A DNA stretch of 33,149 nucleotides from Bacilli bacterium (lineage in GTDB: Bacteria; Bacillota_I; Bacilli_A; RF39; UBA660), in assembly GCA_017544165.1 (NCBI GenBank), contig JAFYER010000012.1:195538-228686 (forward strand). The letters run 5' to 3'. The position numbers and the translations under genes were made by a program. Below are positions 7,118 through 14,609 of the stretch, one piece after another; position 1 is the stretch's first letter, and the number at the start of each line of letters is the position of its first letter. The notes under the pieces were generated by a model. The model was not told the DNA's origin, searched no databases, and worked only from the letters and a program-made list of their open reading frames with translations.

Positions 7118-7573
7118 ATGGAAAAACAATATAGTCCTTCTTTAGAGGAAAATATTAATGCAATCTATGAATTATTATATTTACCTAATTTGGATAATAC
7201 TATGAACGAAATGTTATCTATGTATTTAAATGCATACAACCAAACAATTCAAGAGTACAATAGTAATCCTACCGATGAAGTTAAGAAAAGACTAGATTTA
7301 TTATATGGTCCTATTAATTACGTTTTAAAAAACTTTCCAGATGATGATAATCCCGTACCATTTCCAGCAGTTGATATCATTAAAAAGAATTTTTGGAAAC
7401 AAAGTGTTGCTCAAAATAACGCCTATTCAAGAGCTCTAAAACCTAATATTCCAAATATTTTACCAGATGACAGTTCTTACAAAATTAATGGATTTAGTTA
7501 TGCTATAATTATAGTTATTATAACTATTCTTCTAGGCATCGGTCTTGGCACATTACTTTGGTTCATAAAGTAA
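7118..7573 (+). CDS. C-tail-anchored membrane protein, unknown function
   Basis: 151 residues, ATG at 7118 with AGGAG nine bases upstream. The first ~125 residues are soluble, helical and rich in Asn and Tyr, with a proline-rich patch (DDDNPVPFPAVD). A single hydrophobic segment near the C-terminus (YAIIIVIITILLGIGLGTLLWFIK) would insert as a tail anchor, leaving the bulk in the cytosol. There is no Cys, enzyme motif or recognised domain. It is a single-gene unit with promoter and terminator, divergent from sufB. Confidence 0.8.
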   Translation: MEKQYSPSLEENINAIYELLYLPNLDNTMNEMLSMYLNAYNQTIQEYNSNPTDEVKKRLDLLYGPINYVLKNFPDDDNPVPFPAVDIIKKNFWKQSVAQNNAYSRALKPNIPNILPDDSSYKINGFSYAIIIVIITILLGIGLGTLLWFIK

Positions 7574-7602
7574 ACTATGTTGATAATAACATAGTTTTTT
7601 AT
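7572..7602 (+). terminator. Intrinsic terminator after the tail-anchored protein gene
   Basis: AAACTATGTT (7572-7581) pairs perfectly with AACATAGTTT (7588-7597) over a 6-base loop, followed by a T run. The TAA stop at 7571-7573 overlaps the first arm. Confidence 0.85.
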
Positions 7603-7605
7603 TGA

Positions 7606-7632
7606 ACAAAAAAAGTCTTTTAACAAGACTTT
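7606..7632 (-). terminator. Intrinsic terminator of the uppS-spoVS unit
   Basis: On the minus strand AAAGTCTT (7632-7625) pairs with AAGACTTT (7619-7612), followed by T residues. The spoVS stop at 7622-7620 lies in the loop region. It faces the terminator at 7572-7602, so the two convergent units are well separated. Confidence 0.8.
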
Positions 7633-7880
7633 ATAATAAGCTTTATCGCAGTTTTTGCTTCACCAGCTATTTCAATGTCATTAAAAGCCGGCACTATAAC
7701 TAAGTCAATTCCCATCGGAGCTACAAATCCCCTAGCAATTGCCACAGCTTTAATTGCTTGATTTAAACTACCAGCTCCGACTGTTTGCATTTCACATTCG
7801 CCATTTTCTCGATAAATATTTGCGATTGCTCCAGCAACTTTACTAGGATTTGATTTTGAACTTACTTTTAATATTTCCAT
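7620..7880 (-). CDS. spoVS: Stage V sporulation protein S
   Basis: 86 residues, the usual family length; ATG at 7880 with AAAGGA upstream. The sequence is a close match to SpoVS: MEILKVSSKSNPSKVAGAIA, then VGAGSLNQAIKAVAIARGFV and IDLVIVPAFNDIEIAGEAKTAIKLII. SpoVS is a small Alba-like nucleic-acid-binding protein that affects late sporulation and septation in Bacillus. It also occurs in non-spore-formers, so alone it does not prove sporulation. It is the last gene after uppS and the DUF308-like gene, followed by a terminator. Confidence 0.95.
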   Translation of the reverse strand: MEILKVSSKSNPSKVAGAIANIYRENGECEMQTVGAGSLNQAIKAVAIARGFVAPMGIDLVIVPAFNDIEIAGEAKTAIKLIIKSC

Positions 7881-7931
7881 ATATTTTCCTTTCTCATAGT
7901 TAAATATATGGCAATTATTAATTAATTATGA

Positions 7932-8468
7932 TTATTTCTTATTCTCAATTTGAATTAAAAAATTGGTTATTGGATCGACTAACTCTAATAGTCCGTGAAC
8001 AAAATAAAAATATCCTAATACCAATATTTGAACTCTAGCATCATAGTATAAATTTATAACTGTTAAAAGACCTATTAAAATAAAAATAACTAAAGTAATG
8101 AGTTTTAAAATGTAAACTCTTTTATGACGATCATGATAATAATCGCACTTTTTCAATTTAATCAAACTCATCAAAATAATCCACATTAGCATCACCAAAG
8201 CTAAATTCTTTGGATTGCCATCAATATTTACAAAACCAAGGATTATTAAGCAAATCATACTAGCAAGCATTGTAAACAATCCCTCATAATCCTTTGAATC
8301 ACTAGTAGCTAGGAATTGAGCTAAATTCATAACTCCATAAAATGTAAGGACACCAATAAAAATATATTTAACATTAGTAAGGTTTAAAAGAGGAAAAGTA
8401 AGTACAATACTACCAAATACTACAAGTGTTGCAGCAACAACTAAATCAACTATTTCTTTCTTTTTCAT
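7932..8468 (-). CDS. DUF308/HdeD-like membrane protein
   Basis: 178 residues with about six hydrophobic segments separated by short loops, and a His/Lys-rich cytosolic loop in the middle (KKCDYYHDRHKR). The segment spacing and GxxxxxxGxxxL-type helices resemble DUF308/HdeD-like proteins, but no signature is decisive. It overlaps the end of uppS by 23 bases, so it is translated from the same mRNA by coupling. In many Firmicutes the gene after uppS is cdsA; this protein is too short and lacks the CdsA signature, so it is not a replacement on sequence grounds. Confidence 0.65.
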   Translation of the reverse strand: MKKKEIVDLVVAATLVVFGSIVLTFPLLNLTNVKYIFIGVLTFYGVMNLAQFLATSDSKDYEGLFTMLASMICLIILGFVNIDGNPKNLALVMLMWIILMSLIKLKKCDYYHDRHKRVYILKLITLVIFILIGLLTVINLYYDARVQILVLGYFYFVHGLLELVDPITNFLIQIENKK

Positions 8469-9168
8469 TTATACCTCCAAATCGACGATCAACATCATAA
8501 TAATTATCAATTATATCGTCAAGTTCTTTCTCATTAAAATCCGGAAAATATGTATCAATAAAATAAATTTCGGCATACATCATTTGATATAACATAAAAT
8601 TTGATAATCTTCTTTCCCCGCCCGTTCTTATCATTAAATCAATCGGAGGAAGGTTATTATCCATATATTCATAAAACTTATCGCGATTCATTTCTTCCAT
8701 CTTAATTTTACCTGAATTTAAATCTTTATGATAACGTTCACTAGCTCGAATAATTTCTTCTTGACCACCATAGTTTAAACAAATGTTTAAAACGCCATTT
8801 TGATTATCTTTAGTTTTTTCAATTATCGTTTTCATTGATTCAACTACATCGTCTGGAAGATTATCTGTTACACCACTAAAAACGACTTTAATGCCCCTAT
8901 TATCAAATTTATTATTTGTACTATGAAAACTATCTACAAATAATTTCATCAAATAATCCACTTCTTCTTTGCTTCTTTTAAAATTATCCGTTGAAAAAGC
9001 ATATACACTTAAGCACTGTACACCTATGTCCACAGCATGTAAAGCAATTCTTTCTAATGCGCCAACGCCCGCTTTATGGCCATAGCTGCGCTTTTTTCCT
9101 TGTTTTTGAGCCCACCTGCCATTACCATCCATGATAATTGCTAAATGCTTTAACTCATTTTTTTCCAT
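8446..9168 (-). CDS. uppS: Undecaprenyl diphosphate synthase (isoprenyl transferase)
   Basis: 240 residues, ATG at 9168 with AAGGAG upstream. It adds isopentenyl units to farnesyl diphosphate to make the C55 lipid carrier for peptidoglycan and surface polymers, at the cytosolic face of the membrane. Diagnostic motifs: HLAIIMDGNGRWAQ (catalytic Asp), GHKAG, YAFSTDNFKRSKEEV (usually STENW), LNICLNYGGQEEI, and IDLMIRTGGERRLSNFMLYQ (usually RTSGE, here Gly for Ser), then YAEIYFIDTYFPDF. Length and motif order are normal. It leads the unit uppS - membrane protein - spoVS; cdsA, dxr and rseP, its common partners, are absent. Confidence 0.95.
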   Translation of the reverse strand: MEKNELKHLAIIMDGNGRWAQKQGKKRSYGHKAGVGALERIALHAVDIGVQCLSVYAFSTDNFKRSKEEVDYLMKLFVDSFHSTNNKFDNRGIKVVFSGVTDNLPDDVVESMKTIIEKTKDNQNGVLNICLNYGGQEEIIRASERYHKDLNSGKIKMEEMNRDKFYEYMDNNLPPIDLMIRTGGERRLSNFMLYQMMYAEIYFIDTYFPDFNEKELDDIIDNYYDVDRRFGGINEKERNS

Positions 9169-9275
9169 TTACTACTCCTTCATATGACATTATTATATTA
9201 AATTTTTTTTACTTTTACTATTCTTTTTTATTTTTGGGTATGTTATTATTTTTATAATGGGAGATGGTAAGACAA

Positions 9276-10751
9276 ATGAAGATAGGATTTGATAATGATA
9301 AATATGTCAAAATTCAAAGTGAAAAAATTAGAGAAAGGTTCAAATTATTTGACAAATTATATTTAGAAATTGGTGGGAAACTATTTGAAGACAACCATGC
9401 TGCAAGAGTACTTCCCGGTTTTAAACCAGATGCAAAAATAAATATGTTTTTAGAGCTTAAAGACGACTTAGAGATTATTTTTTGTATAAATGCTAATGAT
9501 ATTGAAAGGCATAAAACAAGAGCGGATTATGGTATTACATATGATGTTGAAGTTTTAAGATTAATTGAACAATCAAAAGAAAAAGGTTTTTCAGTTAATA
9601 GTGTTGTTATAACTCTTTATAACAATCAAGAAAGTGTCAAAAGCTTTATCAACAAATTAAAAAGATATAAAATAAAAACCTACACTCATCATGCAATTGA
9701 TGGATATCCCGAAAATATCGACAAAATTGTTTCAGATGGTGGATTTGGTTCAAATGATTACATTAAAACAACTAAAAAACTAATTTTAGTAAATGCGCCT
9801 GGTCCTGGTAGTGGAAAACTTGCAACTTGTCTTTCCCAGCTTTATCATGAACATAAATTAGGTATTAATGCTGGTTATGCTAAATTTGAAACATTTCCAG
9901 TTTGGAATCTTCCTTTAAAACATCCAGTTAATCTTGCATATGAGGCCGCAACAGCTGACTTAAAAGACGTTAATATGATTGATCCATTTCATCTTGAAAA
10001 GTATGGTATTAGTACAGTTAATTACAATCGTGATATTGAAACATTCCCTATTTTAAAAGCTACTCTTAACAAAATAACGGGAAAAGATATTTATTTTTCA
10101 CCAACCGACATGGGGGTTAATATGGTTGCCAGCGCCATTGTCGATGAGGATGTAGTTATTCAAAGTTCAAAAAAGGAAATAATGCGCAGGCTTTATCAAG
10201 AAAAATGTAACCAAAAATTGGAGCTTAGCGATGATGAAGCTGTTTCAAAAGTAAGTATGTTAGTAAGCGAACTTGAAATTGATAAATCTATTTTACCAGC
10301 AATACCAGCGGCTCTGGAAAAAGCAAATTCATCAGGCCACCAAGCACTTGCTATCGAACTAACTAATGGTAAAATTATTACAGGACGTGAGACCGATTTA
10401 TTAAGCCCTGCAAGTAGCGCAATTATTAATGCAATAAAAGATATTACTAAAATTCCTGATGAAATTGATTTATTATCTGATACAGTTTTAAAACCAATTT
10501 TAAATATTAAAAAAGAAGCATTAATAAGTAATTACAAAACGTTACAACTGCAAGAAGTTTTAATAGCTTTAAGTATTTGCGCGGTTACAAATCCTGTTAT
10601 AAAAAAAGCTTTAAACAATTTATCAAAATTAAAAGGATCAAATGCTCATTGTACGTATATACTAACTGATAATGATGCTAAAGTACTCAAAAATTTGAAA
10701 ATAAACTTAACATGCGAGCCACAATTTTATAATGATGCAATAGGAAGTTGA
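9276..10751 (+). CDS. DUF1846 family protein
   Basis: 491 residues from the ATG at 9276 (MKIGFDNDKY); an in-frame ATG at 9264 is also possible, but GGGAG directly abuts it, and homologues I remember begin at the later Met. The family is strongly conserved here: YLEIGGKLFEDNHAARVLPG, LVNAPGPGSGKLATCLSQLY, AKFETFPVWNLPLKHPVNLA, YEAATADLKDVNMIDPFHL and SPTDMGVNMVASAI. The GPGSGK segment looks like a nucleotide-binding loop. DUF1846 proteins are cytosolic, widespread in Firmicutes and structurally known, but their biochemical role is not established. It is a single gene divergent from uppS. Confidence 0.93.
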   Translation: MKIGFDNDKYVKIQSEKIRERFKLFDKLYLEIGGKLFEDNHAARVLPGFKPDAKINMFLELKDDLEIIFCINANDIERHKTRADYGITYDVEVLRLIEQSKEKGFSVNSVVITLYNNQESVKSFINKLKRYKIKTYTHHAIDGYPENIDKIVSDGGFGSNDYIKTTKKLILVNAPGPGSGKLATCLSQLYHEHKLGINAGYAKFETFPVWNLPLKHPVNLAYEAATADLKDVNMIDPFHLEKYGISTVNYNRDIETFPILKATLNKITGKDIYFSPTDMGVNMVASAIVDEDVVIQSSKKEIMRRLYQEKCNQKLELSDDEAVSKVSMLVSELEIDKSILPAIPAALEKANSSGHQALAIELTNGKIITGRETDLLSPASSAIINAIKDITKIPDEIDLLSDTVLKPILNIKKEALISNYKTLQLQEVLIALSICAVTNPVIKKALNNLSKLKGSNAHCTYILTDNDAKVLKNLKINLTCEPQFYNDAIGS

Positions 10752-10753
10752 TA

Positions 10754-10783
10754 TTGATTTTTATTTCTAAACTATTTTATAAT
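10754..10783 (+). promoter_or_regulatory. Sigma-A-like promoter of the TadE-like gene
   Basis: TTGATT (10754-10759) and TATAAT (10778-10783), spacing 18, about 27 bases before the ATG at 10811. A second TATAAT at 10791-10796 has no good -35. Confidence 0.55.
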
Positions 10784-10810
10784 AATTATGTATAATAAGA
10801 GGTGATTTAA

Positions 10811-11302
10811 ATGCGTGATGCTGTCGGTGGTGCTTGGGTATATGGAATGGTAATGGTTTTTACGCTTCTTTTTTCTGCATTTTTAGCACTTGCATTAACA
10901 TATGCAAGAGCTTATCGATTAAAGAATGAAATGACTGCCATAATTGAAAAATATCAAGGAATTACCATTGATGATTCACTAAGTGGTTTAGGATCTGTAA
11001 GCATAATTAATAATTATTTAAAGAATAATGGTCATGATACGAAAGGTCATTGCCCTGAGGGGAGTTATGGTGTAACTGATCTTGATAGTGAGGCTTTAGA
11101 ATTAACCAATTCATCAAAAAAATATCGATATTGCATTAGTTATGAAAAAAATACATTTAAAAATTGCACGTATATATTCAAAATTAGAGTTTTTTATGAT
11201 TTTAACTTACCTCTTCTTGGGCGTGTCCGTAAGTTTAATGTAAACGGGCAAACAAATGAATTAAATATTGCATATATGAATGGTAAATTATTACCATGTT
11301 AA
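10811..11302 (+). CDS. TadE-like/pseudopilin-type membrane-anchored protein
   Basis: 163 residues, ATG at 10811 with AGGTGA upstream. A single hydrophobic segment close to the N-terminus (VYGMVMVFTLLFSAFLALALTY) is followed by a charged turn and an extracellular domain with four Cys (HCPEG, YCISY, NCTY, LLPC). The arrangement, and the end PLLGRVRKFNVNGQTNEL, resemble TadE/TadF minor pseudopilins in Clostridia-like genomes, which usually sit in tight-adherence pilus operons. No other tad gene is visible, so it is either an orphan or of unknown function. It is transcribed alone. Confidence 0.6.
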   Translation: MRDAVGGAWVYGMVMVFTLLFSAFLALALTYARAYRLKNEMTAIIEKYQGITIDDSLSGLGSVSIINNYLKNNGHDTKGHCPEGSYGVTDLDSEALELTNSSKKYRYCISYEKNTFKNCTYIFKIRVFYDFNLPLLGRVRKFNVNGQTNELNIAYMNGKLLPC

Positions 11303-11305
11303 TTC

Positions 11306-11330
11306 AAGCAAGCATACTGCTTGCTTTTTT
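11306..11330 (+). terminator. Intrinsic terminator after the TadE-like gene
   Basis: GCAAGCA (11308-11314) and TGCTTGC (11318-11324) form a perfect stem extended by two A-T pairs, with a 3-base loop and a T run. It is 5 bases after the stop. Confidence 0.88.
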
Positions 11331-11337
11331 TATGCAC

Positions 11338-11360
11338 AAAAAAACTAACCATTGGTTAGT
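11338..11360 (-). terminator. Intrinsic terminator of the minus-strand tRNA cluster
   Basis: On the minus strand ACTAACC and GGTTAGT (11360-11344) pair over a 3-base loop, followed by seven T. It lies about 17 bases after the 3' end of tRNA-Phe. Confidence 0.85.
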
Positions 11361-11376
11361 AAATTGTTTACCTTTA

Positions 11377-11452
<76 letters not shown>

Positions 11453-11455
11453 AAA

Positions 11456-11532
11456 TGGCGGTTCCGAAGGGATTTGAACCCTCGATCTTCTGCGTGACAG
11501 GCAGACGTGATAGGCCACTACACTACGGAACC
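11456..11532 (-). tRNA. tRNA-Asp (anticodon GTC)
   Basis: 77 bases with encoded CCA. Acceptor GGTTCCG/CGGAACC; anticodon arm TCTGC-CTGTCAC-GCAGA with GTC; T-arm GGGTTCAAATCCC. Only 3 bases separate it from tRNA-Phe. Confidence 0.95.
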
Positions 11533-11536
11533 AAAT

Positions 11537-11614
<78 letters not shown>

Positions 11615-11625
11615 ATAAAAATTAG

Positions 11626-11718
11626 TGGCGGGGGAAAAGGGATTCGAACCCCTGCGCCGGTTACCCGACCTCCTGGTTTTCAAGACCAGTCCCTTCAACC
11701 AGACTTGGGTATTCCCCC
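11626..11718 (-). tRNA. tRNA-Ser (anticodon TGA)
   Basis: 93 bases with encoded CCA and the long variable arm of class II tRNAs. Acceptor GGGGGAA/TTCCCCC; anticodon arm CTGGT-CTTGAAA-ACCAG with TGA; T-arm GGGGTTCGAATCCC. It is the first gene after the promoter at 11738-11767. Confidence 0.95.
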
Positions 11719-11737
11719 ACTTATTTGGAACAAATTG

Positions 11738-11767
11738 ATTATAGCATACGATAAATTATCTTGTCAA
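11738..11767 (-). promoter_or_regulatory. Strong promoter of the Ser-fMet-Asp-Phe tRNA operon
   Basis: Consensus TTGACA (11762-11767) and TATAAT (11738-11743), spacing 18, about 20 bases before the 5' end of tRNA-Ser. This is the strongest promoter match in the window, as expected for stable RNA genes. Confidence 0.85.
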
Positions 11768-11790
11768 TAAAGTTTTATGAAAAAAGGGAC

Positions 11791-11819
11791 TTGAAAATAG
11801 CCTATATTCGGGTTATAAT
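11791..11819 (+). promoter_or_regulatory. Promoter of tRNA-Leu
   Basis: TTGAAA (11791-11796) and TATAAT (11814-11819), spacing exactly 17, about 31 bases before the tRNA. It is divergent from the tRNA operon promoter, 23 bases away. Confidence 0.8.
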
Positions 11820-11850
11820 TAAGTAGTCTTATTAACTTAAGACAGTGCCT

Positions 11851-11939
11851 GCCCGAGTGGCGGAATAGGTAGACGCACAGGACTTAAAATCCTGCGAGAT
11901 TTAAACCTCGTGCCGGTTCAAGTCCGGCCCCGGGCACCA
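11851..11939 (+). tRNA. tRNA-Leu (anticodon TAA)
   Basis: 89 bases with encoded CCA; class II with a variable arm. The anticodon arm CAGGA-CTTAAAA-TCCTG carries TAA; the T-arm is GCCGG-TTCAAGT-CCGGC. In the acceptor stem GCCCGAG/CCCGGGC, positions 6 and 67 form an A-C mismatch. Transcribed alone, opposite to the other four tRNAs. Confidence 0.94.
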
Positions 11940-11949
11940 TCTAGATAAT

Positions 11950-11981
11950 AAAAAAAAGAACTTATTAAGGTTCTTTTTTTT
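11950..11981. terminator. Bidirectional terminator between tRNA-Leu and the NlpC/P60-like gene
   Basis: AAAAAAAGAAC and GTTCTTTTTTT pair over an 8-base loop with A and T runs on both sides, so it can end transcription from tRNA-Leu (+) and from the convergent gene at 11980 (-). Confidence 0.85.
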
Positions 11982-12966
11982 ATTGGATTTTATATCTATA
12001 AACAGTTGGTATAGTAGCTATTGGCATAATTGCATCATATACAGCTACATTTGAGCCATTAAAGCCGCCATGAACAGCAAGACCATTACCAATATAGGTT
12101 GCAACATGTGGTTGACCATAACCATTGTTAGCATAGCGAAGTTCATCGCCAGGCATTGCTTCTAAAAGCGAAACTTCATATCTATTTTCATCAACAAATT
12201 TTTGACGATCACTATAAACATGTATTTGTTCTTTAATTCCTGGCGTGTTAAATAGTGACATAAAGAAAAACGTTTCACAGTTATATCCACTTATTCCAAC
12301 ATATGATAATGCTTGACTGGCTATCGGATTAGATGAAGAAAAACCAGCGTTTGAATAATATATTCCGTATTTTGTGGACATTTCGACACCATTATCAATT
12401 ACATAATTAATAATCTTATATGTTTTATTATTGTTATCATCATATGCTTCTAGAATATAAGTATGTTCCCCTACCTCATGAGAAAATGATGATACGAGAT
12501 TTTCTTCTTCATCGTAAACATGGTAACGACATTCATAAGATGTATTATCTTTACAATTTTTAACGAATGTAGCTATTTCTAAATAATCATTACTATTAAA
12601 TGTATTTTTATCATTTAATTCAATTTCCGGGCCAGAATTATCAATAACTGTTACAATACTTTCATATTCCAAACTGGTTTTTTTATCTTTTATAACTACT
12701 TCGTAAACACCAGCCTCTAAAGATTCATCAAAAGTTTCCAGTTTATCATTGCTTAAATAAGCAATTTCATAATTATTCAAATCAACCTTTTGATTAAACA
12801 TTTTTTCAACATCAAAAGCATCATTAGTATTAAAACTAAAATTATTTACAACTTTAATAGGTTTTTTATTATAAATATTTTTATTAAATCCCATAATAAT
12901 ACAAATTGTTAAAACAATTAATGTTATAATTAAAATAATTATTTTTTTATGTATCATTTTTTTCAT
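11980..12966 (-). CDS. Membrane-anchored NlpC/P60-like papain-fold hydrolase with Ig-like domains
   Basis: 328 residues from the ATG at 12966 with GGTG ten bases upstream. The frame extends to 13008, but that start lies upstream of an extended -10 (TGGTATAAT, 12988-12993) and would not be in the mRNA. Residues about 8-27 are an N-terminal anchor. Residues 100-195 look like one or two bacterial Ig-like domains (VTVIDNSGPEIEL...TYILEAYDDNNNKTYKI). The C-terminal domain has an NlpC/P60-like order: Cys230 in SGYNCETFF, MPGDELRYAN, then His287 in QPHVATYIGNG and His299 in AVHGG. Such enzymes cut peptidoglycan stem peptides outside the membrane. The sequence is divergent, so substrate and even activity are inferred. 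Confidence 0.72.
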   Translation of the reverse strand: MKKMIHKKIIILIITLIVLTICIIMGFNKNIYNKKPIKVVNNFSFNTNDAFDVEKMFNQKVDLNNYEIAYLSNDKLETFDESLEAGVYEVVIKDKKTSLEYESIVTVIDNSGPEIELNDKNTFNSNDYLEIATFVKNCKDNTSYECRYHVYDEEENLVSSFSHEVGEHTYILEAYDDNNNKTYKIINYVIDNGVEMSTKYGIYYSNAGFSSSNPIASQALSYVGISGYNCETFFFMSLFNTPGIKEQIHVYSDRQKFVDENRYEVSLLEAMPGDELRYANNGYGQPHVATYIGNGLAVHGGFNGSNVAVYDAIMPIATIPTVYRYKIQ

Positions 12967-13013
12967 TTTTTCTTGACACCGCTGGCTATTATACCATAAT
13001 TCCTTCAAAAAAG

Positions 13014-13043
13014 CAAAAAGCAGTCCTTATTTAGAACTGCTTT
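13014..13043 (-). terminator. Terminator of the S1-domain protein gene, overlapping its stop codon
   Basis: On the minus strand AGCAGTTCT (13041-13033) pairs with AGGACTGCT (13027-13019) with one G-U pair, followed by T residues. The TAA stop sits in the loop and descending arm. Confidence 0.75.
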
Positions 13044-13386
13044 CATTAATTTCGGATAATTTATCGTTTATCCACTTTTCAAGATTATTCTTAAGTGGTA
13101 AAAAACCAAGTCTTGATTCTTTCATTTTGCTATTAGACTTTGTTTTATAATTTATGTTCTTTATTGATAGTTTTAATTGTTTGTGATTATTATCGACTTC
13201 TAATATTTGACAATATATAATCTCACCAATTTCCAAAAAATTATGTATATCGCTAACAAAATCATTTGATACTTCTGAAATATGAATAAGCCCTGTATAA
13301 TCGTTATCAACTGATACAAAAGCACCATATTTCTCTATTCCTGTGACTTGGCCTTTGACGATACTTCCCGTCTTCAAATCAGCCAT
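13027..13386 (-). CDS. S1 RNA-binding domain protein (YugI/CvfD-like)
   Basis: 119 residues, ATG at 13386 with AGGAG upstream. Residues 5-75 are a single S1 domain: GSIVKGQVTGIEKYGAFVSV, TGLIHISEVSNDFV, then GEIIYCQILEVDNNHKQLKLSIKNI. The C-terminal 40 residues are charged and helical. The size and layout match the small S1 proteins YugI (general stress protein 13) and CvfD, which bind RNA/ribosomes and influence post-transcriptional control. It is transcribed alone, divergent from the NifU-like gene. Confidence 0.85.
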   Translation of the reverse strand: MADLKTGSIVKGQVTGIEKYGAFVSVDNDYTGLIHISEVSNDFVSDIHNFLEIGEIIYCQILEVDNNHKQLKLSIKNINYKTKSNSKMKESRLGFLPLKNNLEKWINDKLSEINESSSK

Positions 13387-13453
13387 AACTTGTCTCCTGG
13401 CACAATTATATCAAAAATTATAAAAAAATGGTATAATAAATTGAGTGATTTAC

Positions 13454-13678
13454 ATGAAAGAAAAAATATTGAATTTAATTGAGAAAATTAGGCCTTATCT
13501 AAATATGGATGGTGGTGATATTGAATTTATAAAATATGAAGACGGATATATTTATATAAAACTCATTGGTGCATGTAGTAGTTGCATGTACCAAGATAAC
13601 ACCATCAATGATAGTTTACTTGATTTTTTTAAAAATGAAATTCCTGAAATAAAAGGAATTATAAATGTTAGTATATAA
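13454..13678 (+). CDS. NifU C-terminal-domain Fe-S scaffold/carrier protein
   Basis: 74 residues from the ATG at 13454; a GTG at 13445 would add three residues but overlaps the GAGTGA Shine-Dalgarno. An extended -10 (TGGTATAAT, 13432-13437) is upstream. The NifU-type domain is clear: LNLIEKIRPYLNMDGGDIEF, then LIGACSSCMYQDNTI with the CxxC that holds a [4Fe-4S] cluster. Such proteins receive clusters from the SUF machinery and pass them to apoproteins, which links it to SufB in this window. It resembles Bacillus YutI in being next to a YutH-like gene. It overlaps the convergent YutH-like gene by 11 bases. Confidence 0.9.
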   Translation: MKEKILNLIEKIRPYLNMDGGDIEFIKYEDGYIYIKLIGACSSCMYQDNTINDSLLDFFKNEIPEIKGIINVSI

Positions 13679-14564
13679 GCCAGTCTATTTTTAATAATTT
13701 TGCATATGAGGATATTAACTTATATGCTTTTTTTAAAAATAGCTCATATTCATTCACCCCATTTAAAAATATGATTATTTTCTCACTATTTTCATGATTA
13801 TTAACAACTTTTTCATATACATCAAAATAATATGAAGGATATAAAAGTCTTGCAAAAAGCATATTGTAAGAATATGGTGTTAATCTTTTTGTTTTTAAAT
13901 ATGCCTGTAGTTCCCCATATGCATCATCTTTCGCCCAAAACATTGCCTTTAAATACTCGGCAATGTCCCTAACCTCAAGATCAATAATAAAAGATAAAGG
14001 ATTTAAATAATTTAATTGCGTGTTAGGAAAATATACTCTTTTATGTGATAAAACTGGCTTATCTTTCAAATAATCCCTATTAATCATATTCACATAATAT
14101 ATGCTATTTTCTGCTAAGCCTATGTAATAGTCAATACTGGAATTAATTATTTTATCAATTTTTATTTCTGATATTTGATTTTCAATATAATCTATTTTTT
14201 TACTCCATAGAATAGTCCAATTATTAGAATAATTGTCAAAAGTTATGTTTACCTTTCGATTTAATTCTAACATATCAAATAATGAATATTGCCTATTCTT
14301 ATCATGTACTTTCATTAAGAGATAATTAACTTCGTCTATTTTTGTTAAATAACTCTTTTTAATGTTTAATAATATTTCATGACAATAAATATTTTTTCTT
14401 TTTAAAAAGACTATATATTCAATTATTTTATTAACTGTCTTTTCATCATATAAAAAAGGTAAAAAATAATAATCATCATTATCAATTTTAAAATGATAAA
14501 CATTATTTTCAATATACAATTTCCCAATTATTAAATCGTAATAATATTCAATCGTATTTTTCAT
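13668..14564 (-). CDS. yutH: YutH/CotS-like spore coat-associated kinase-fold protein
   Basis: 298 residues. The pattern of the second half matches YutH: SSIDYYIGLAENSIYYV, LSHKRVYFPNTQLNYLNPLSFIID, VRDIAEYLKAMFW, then YNMLFARLLYPSYYFDVYEKV. YutH and CotS have an aminoglycoside-phosphotransferase-like fold and associate with the spore coat in Bacillus; their substrates are unknown. The N-terminal part (NDDYYFLPFLYDEKTVNKII, NYLLMKVHD) fits the N-lobe. There is no clear HxD catalytic loop, as in other YutH members, so it may not be an active kinase. There is no Shine-Dalgarno before the ATG, and TATAAT sits 5 bases upstream (14570-14575), so the mRNA may be nearly leaderless. Neighbours YutD, YunB and the NifU-like gene support the assignment. 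Confidence 0.6.
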   Translation of the reverse strand: MKNTIEYYYDLIIGKLYIENNVYHFKIDNDDYYFLPFLYDEKTVNKIIEYIVFLKRKNIYCHEILLNIKKSYLTKIDEVNYLLMKVHDKNRQYSLFDMLELNRKVNITFDNYSNNWTILWSKKIDYIENQISEIKIDKIINSSIDYYIGLAENSIYYVNMINRDYLKDKPVLSHKRVYFPNTQLNYLNPLSFIIDLEVRDIAEYLKAMFWAKDDAYGELQAYLKTKRLTPYSYNMLFARLLYPSYYFDVYEKVVNNHENSEKIIIFLNGVNEYELFLKKAYKLISSYAKLLKIDWLIY

Positions 14565-14575
14565 AATAAATTATA

Positions 14576-14603
14576 TAAAAAAAGCTTAGGATTATACCTA
14601 AGC
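14576..14603 (-). terminator. Intrinsic terminator of the Pro-rich protein gene
   Basis: On the minus strand GCTTAGG (14603-14597) and CCTAAGC (14590-14584) form a perfect stem over a 6-base loop, followed by seven T. Confidence 0.88.
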
Positions 14604-14609
14604 ATCTAT

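Noticed and set aside
7932-8468. CdsA (phosphatidate cytidylyltransferase) after uppS
   Set aside because: The position fits, but the protein is too short and lacks the conserved CdsA C-terminal signature.
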